A stretch of DNA of 64,000 bases from Ricordea florida (lineage: Eukaryota; Cnidaria; Anthozoa; Corallimorpharia; Ricordeidae), in NCBI GenBank assembly GCA_949710005.1, contig OX453283.1, forward strand, positions 22,609,704 through 22,673,703. Direction: 5' to 3'. The position numbers and the translations under genes are program-made. Positions 62,099 to 64,000 of the stretch are shown piece after piece. Position 1 is the first letter of the stretch, and the number at the start of each line of letters is the position of its first letter. The notes below the pieces were generated by a model. That model was not told the origin of the DNA and made no database searches. It was given only the letters and a program-made list of their open reading frames with translations.

Positions 62099-62122
62099 GT
62101 CACTCTTGGGAGTGAAAGGGTT
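61569..62122. repeat. Five tandem 114-bp units, each a TTAA-flanked fold-back element
   Basis: Units start at 61569, 61683, 61797, 61911 and 62025. Each has arms AACCCTTTCACTCCCAAG and CTTGGGAGTGAAAGGGTT around a 60-bp core, separated by AAGGGAGATAGTTTTT. TTAA at each end and CCCTTT termini fit a piggyBac-type MITE. As 114 is 38 codons, one minus-strand frame stays open through all units; the 194-residue ORF is a by-product. Confidence 0.92.
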
Positions 62123-63705
62123 AAGCCTCTTTAATAACAATCATCGCAAAGTAAAGGTTGGGTGCCCCAGGAGGCTATGGGGCTGAGTGACTGCCCAAAC
62201 TCCCTGCCCTTTAAAGAAGACTGCCCAGGCCGTCTGGCACTGCCTGCCAACCCAGACATGAGCCCCCACACTCTACACCACACACTGGGCAATATTAAAA
62301 TATAGAACTGAAACAATAGTGAATCAAAGGGCTCTATGAGCCAACTCATTCATACTTGTCAGTGAAGTGATTGATGGGGGCAGTTAAAGCAGAAGTCGAA
62401 CAAATAAAGAGTGTTTATGAAGATGAAACGATGCGTTCAGTTGTTGTCGAAAGTCCATTACTCAGTTTTTGCCACCTGTGTTGTTTATCGAATTGACGTT
62501 CCATTCTTGAACTCCATAAGGGCACATTTTGTTTAAAGAAAGGTTCAATTTTAATGTAAACAAGAATTTGCCACATTTCCAGTAATAAAAATTCCCTTGC
62601 GGTGTTTTGCAATTGTCCAGAAAGTGCTATTTCAAATTAAGCTTGTCTGCTATTCATGGCAAGTTGGCTAAATGGTCAACGGTTGCTTTCATTTAACCAA
62701 TAATTATTTGTTACGTCAATTCTGCTATTTCTGCTAATGCCGCCACATCCGTCTAAGCCGATTTCTGCTAATGCCGTTTCCCCCCTCTCCACAATAACTC
62801 ATTGATTGCTTTGCAATGAATGAGTTAAAAACTACTAACTATAACAAAGGCTAATGGGAACATAATGGGAACGGAGGAGAACTAGAAGAACAAATCACAA
62901 CAAATAAGGACCACATGCCAACATGGAAAGCAAAGTACACGCTAAAAGCACATGATGCCAAAGATGAACCAAGATCACAGGAGAAGACTACTGGCCATCG
63001 TCCTGAACAAATGCCCCACGGCTCTGCTGACCACAAAGGTTACAAGCCGAGATGGCTACCTGCTGCACACCAGTAAAGAGACCATGCTGCCTTGTTGTGA
63101 GTCATCTGTTGATCGAATACCCCCACCACACATTTGTGGACATGCACTGACAAACTACCAGATGCCACAGATGCCAACTGATGACAGGCTCACCGGTAAA
63201 CATGCTAATGGCTAGTAACGCTAATCACTACAAACGCAAACCGCCACAAAAGCTAACCACTACAAATGCTGACAACAGTTACTGACACGCCAACCACTGA
63301 TATGCTTAACACTCTGTAGGATGAAACCACCAAAGGAAAAAAAAAACTATAATTTTTATCCTTGGTTCAAATCCTATTTTCCTAATTTGTTTCAAACCCA
63401 TTATCAGCACATTACCAAAACCAAAGCAAACGAAAACCAATTTTGAACCAAAGACTAGAGGCTCTCGGGAGCGTTCACTCGGGCTACACTTGATAATACG
63501 GCTTCGAACAAATGTGAATGTGGGTTTACGCCTAAGTTTTATATATATTGTATACTATATGGTTGGTTCCACGACCGCAAAAAACCTACCAGACTGTATA
63601 TCGCACCGTAATTGTTGTCGACGTCGTGTTTAAGCTCAGCGATTTTATCAGAAAGTTTTCTAAGGTTTTACAGAAATTTCTGTGATAGTTGGGTTTGTTT
63701 ACTAA
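62123..63705. other. No gene seen; weak repeat structure
   Basis: 62940-63215 has an open plus-strand stretch with TTKVTSRDGYLLHTSKETML, faintly like the inter-domain region of LINE ORF2, but not convincing. 63190-63300 repeats CTAACCACTACAAATGC-like words. 62730-62790 repeats TTTCTGCTAATGCCG. Confidence 0.4.
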
Positions 63706-63915
63706 TCAAATTAATGTTGACCAATCAGCTTTCTTGGTTCCCACAGTAAAAAACAGTCGTGAAACTTGATGCCATTCATCAGATTCCAAGTTATCAAAGG
63801 TGAAGAAGCGATATGTGGGAAAAACAATAATATTACTCCTCAATCGCGGGATATACTTTTCTTCCGATTTAGCCTTATTGGCCCTGTTCCCGCGAATCTC
63901 TTTCCACACGACCAC
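63706..63915 (-). CDS. Doubtful ORF or first exon, 69 aa
   Basis: ATG at 63915 (MVVWKEIRGNRANKAKSEEK, later VFPTYRFFTFDNLESDEWHQ), open to a TGA at 63706. Composition looks coding, and a GTGGGA donor exists after FFT. It may be the first exon of the minus-strand gene at 60611-61284, but no exon joins the two. A CCAAT lies on the far side at 63720. Confidence 0.25.
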   Translation of the reverse strand: MVVWKEIRGNRANKAKSEEKYIPRLRSNIIVFPTYRFFTFDNLESDEWHQVSRLFFTVGTKKADWSTLI

Positions 63916-64000
63916 GTAGAAAAAAAAACTTGAGTTTGAATAAGAAAAGATCCATGGATGATTTTGAAATAAGGCGCCTTTCTTTCATGCCTTCAGGGAC

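Noticed and set aside
61556-62140. 194-residue repeat protein
   Set aside because: By-product of five 114-bp MITE units whose length is divisible by three.

Overview
The window is nuclear DNA of an animal, most probably an anthozoan cnidarian (a stony coral or close relative). The reasons are AT-rich DNA with short GT-AG exons, intronless rhodopsin-class GPCR genes of the kind expanded in cnidarians, a secreted protein with three thyroglobulin type-1 domains like sea-anemone equistatin, and a dense mix of MITEs, tRNA-derived SINEs, LINE fragments and hammerhead-like retroelement tails. All gene calls rest on hand translation and splice-phase checking; no database search was possible.

Layout. 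1-1.2 kb: two AT-rich minus-strand ORFs without introns (tandem SAP-like motifs; a 204-residue protein with a C-terminal motif reminiscent of large DNA viruses), possibly the end of an integrated virus-like element. 2-5.5 kb: MITE, SINE, then a minus-strand GPCR. 7.08-16.82 kb: a block bounded by inverted, homologous minisatellite-bearing ends with an 8-bp direct repeat just outside them. Inside is an 11-exon plus-strand run encoding a Ulp1-type (C48) cysteine protease joined to a C-terminal F-box and a Cys-rich tail; this is the best candidate for something undescribed. 16.8-18.4 kb: a 106-bp satellite with a five-monomer higher-order repeat. 20.1-23.4 kb: three-domain thyroglobulin type-1 (equistatin-like) gene. 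23.9-25.1 kb: a second, peptide-receptor-like GPCR on the minus strand.

26.8-56.2 kb is one plus-strand gene, the DEAD-box RNA helicase DDX31 (yeast Dbp7 family). I can join 26 exons with unbroken phase into 693 residues carrying all helicase motifs and the C-terminal DUF4217 region. Its introns make up about 93% of the gene. They hold LINE, SINE and MITE copies, a 43-unit 37-bp minisatellite, an amplified SINE module, hammerhead-like motifs, and the 106-bp satellite in opposite orientations either side of exons 22-23.

57.5-61.3 kb: five minus-strand exons of one or two genes I cannot name. 61.6-62.1 kb: a short TTAA-flanked inverted-repeat element amplified as five 114-bp tandem units that stay open in one frame. 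The remainder to 64 kb shows no convincing gene.

The genes do not form a pathway: ribosome biogenesis (DDX31), secreted protease inhibition, two receptors, and a ubiquitin/SUMO-type protease with an F-box. What unites the window is repeat traffic: the same satellite and MITE families recur across it, and one MITE family has hit the same satellite site twice.
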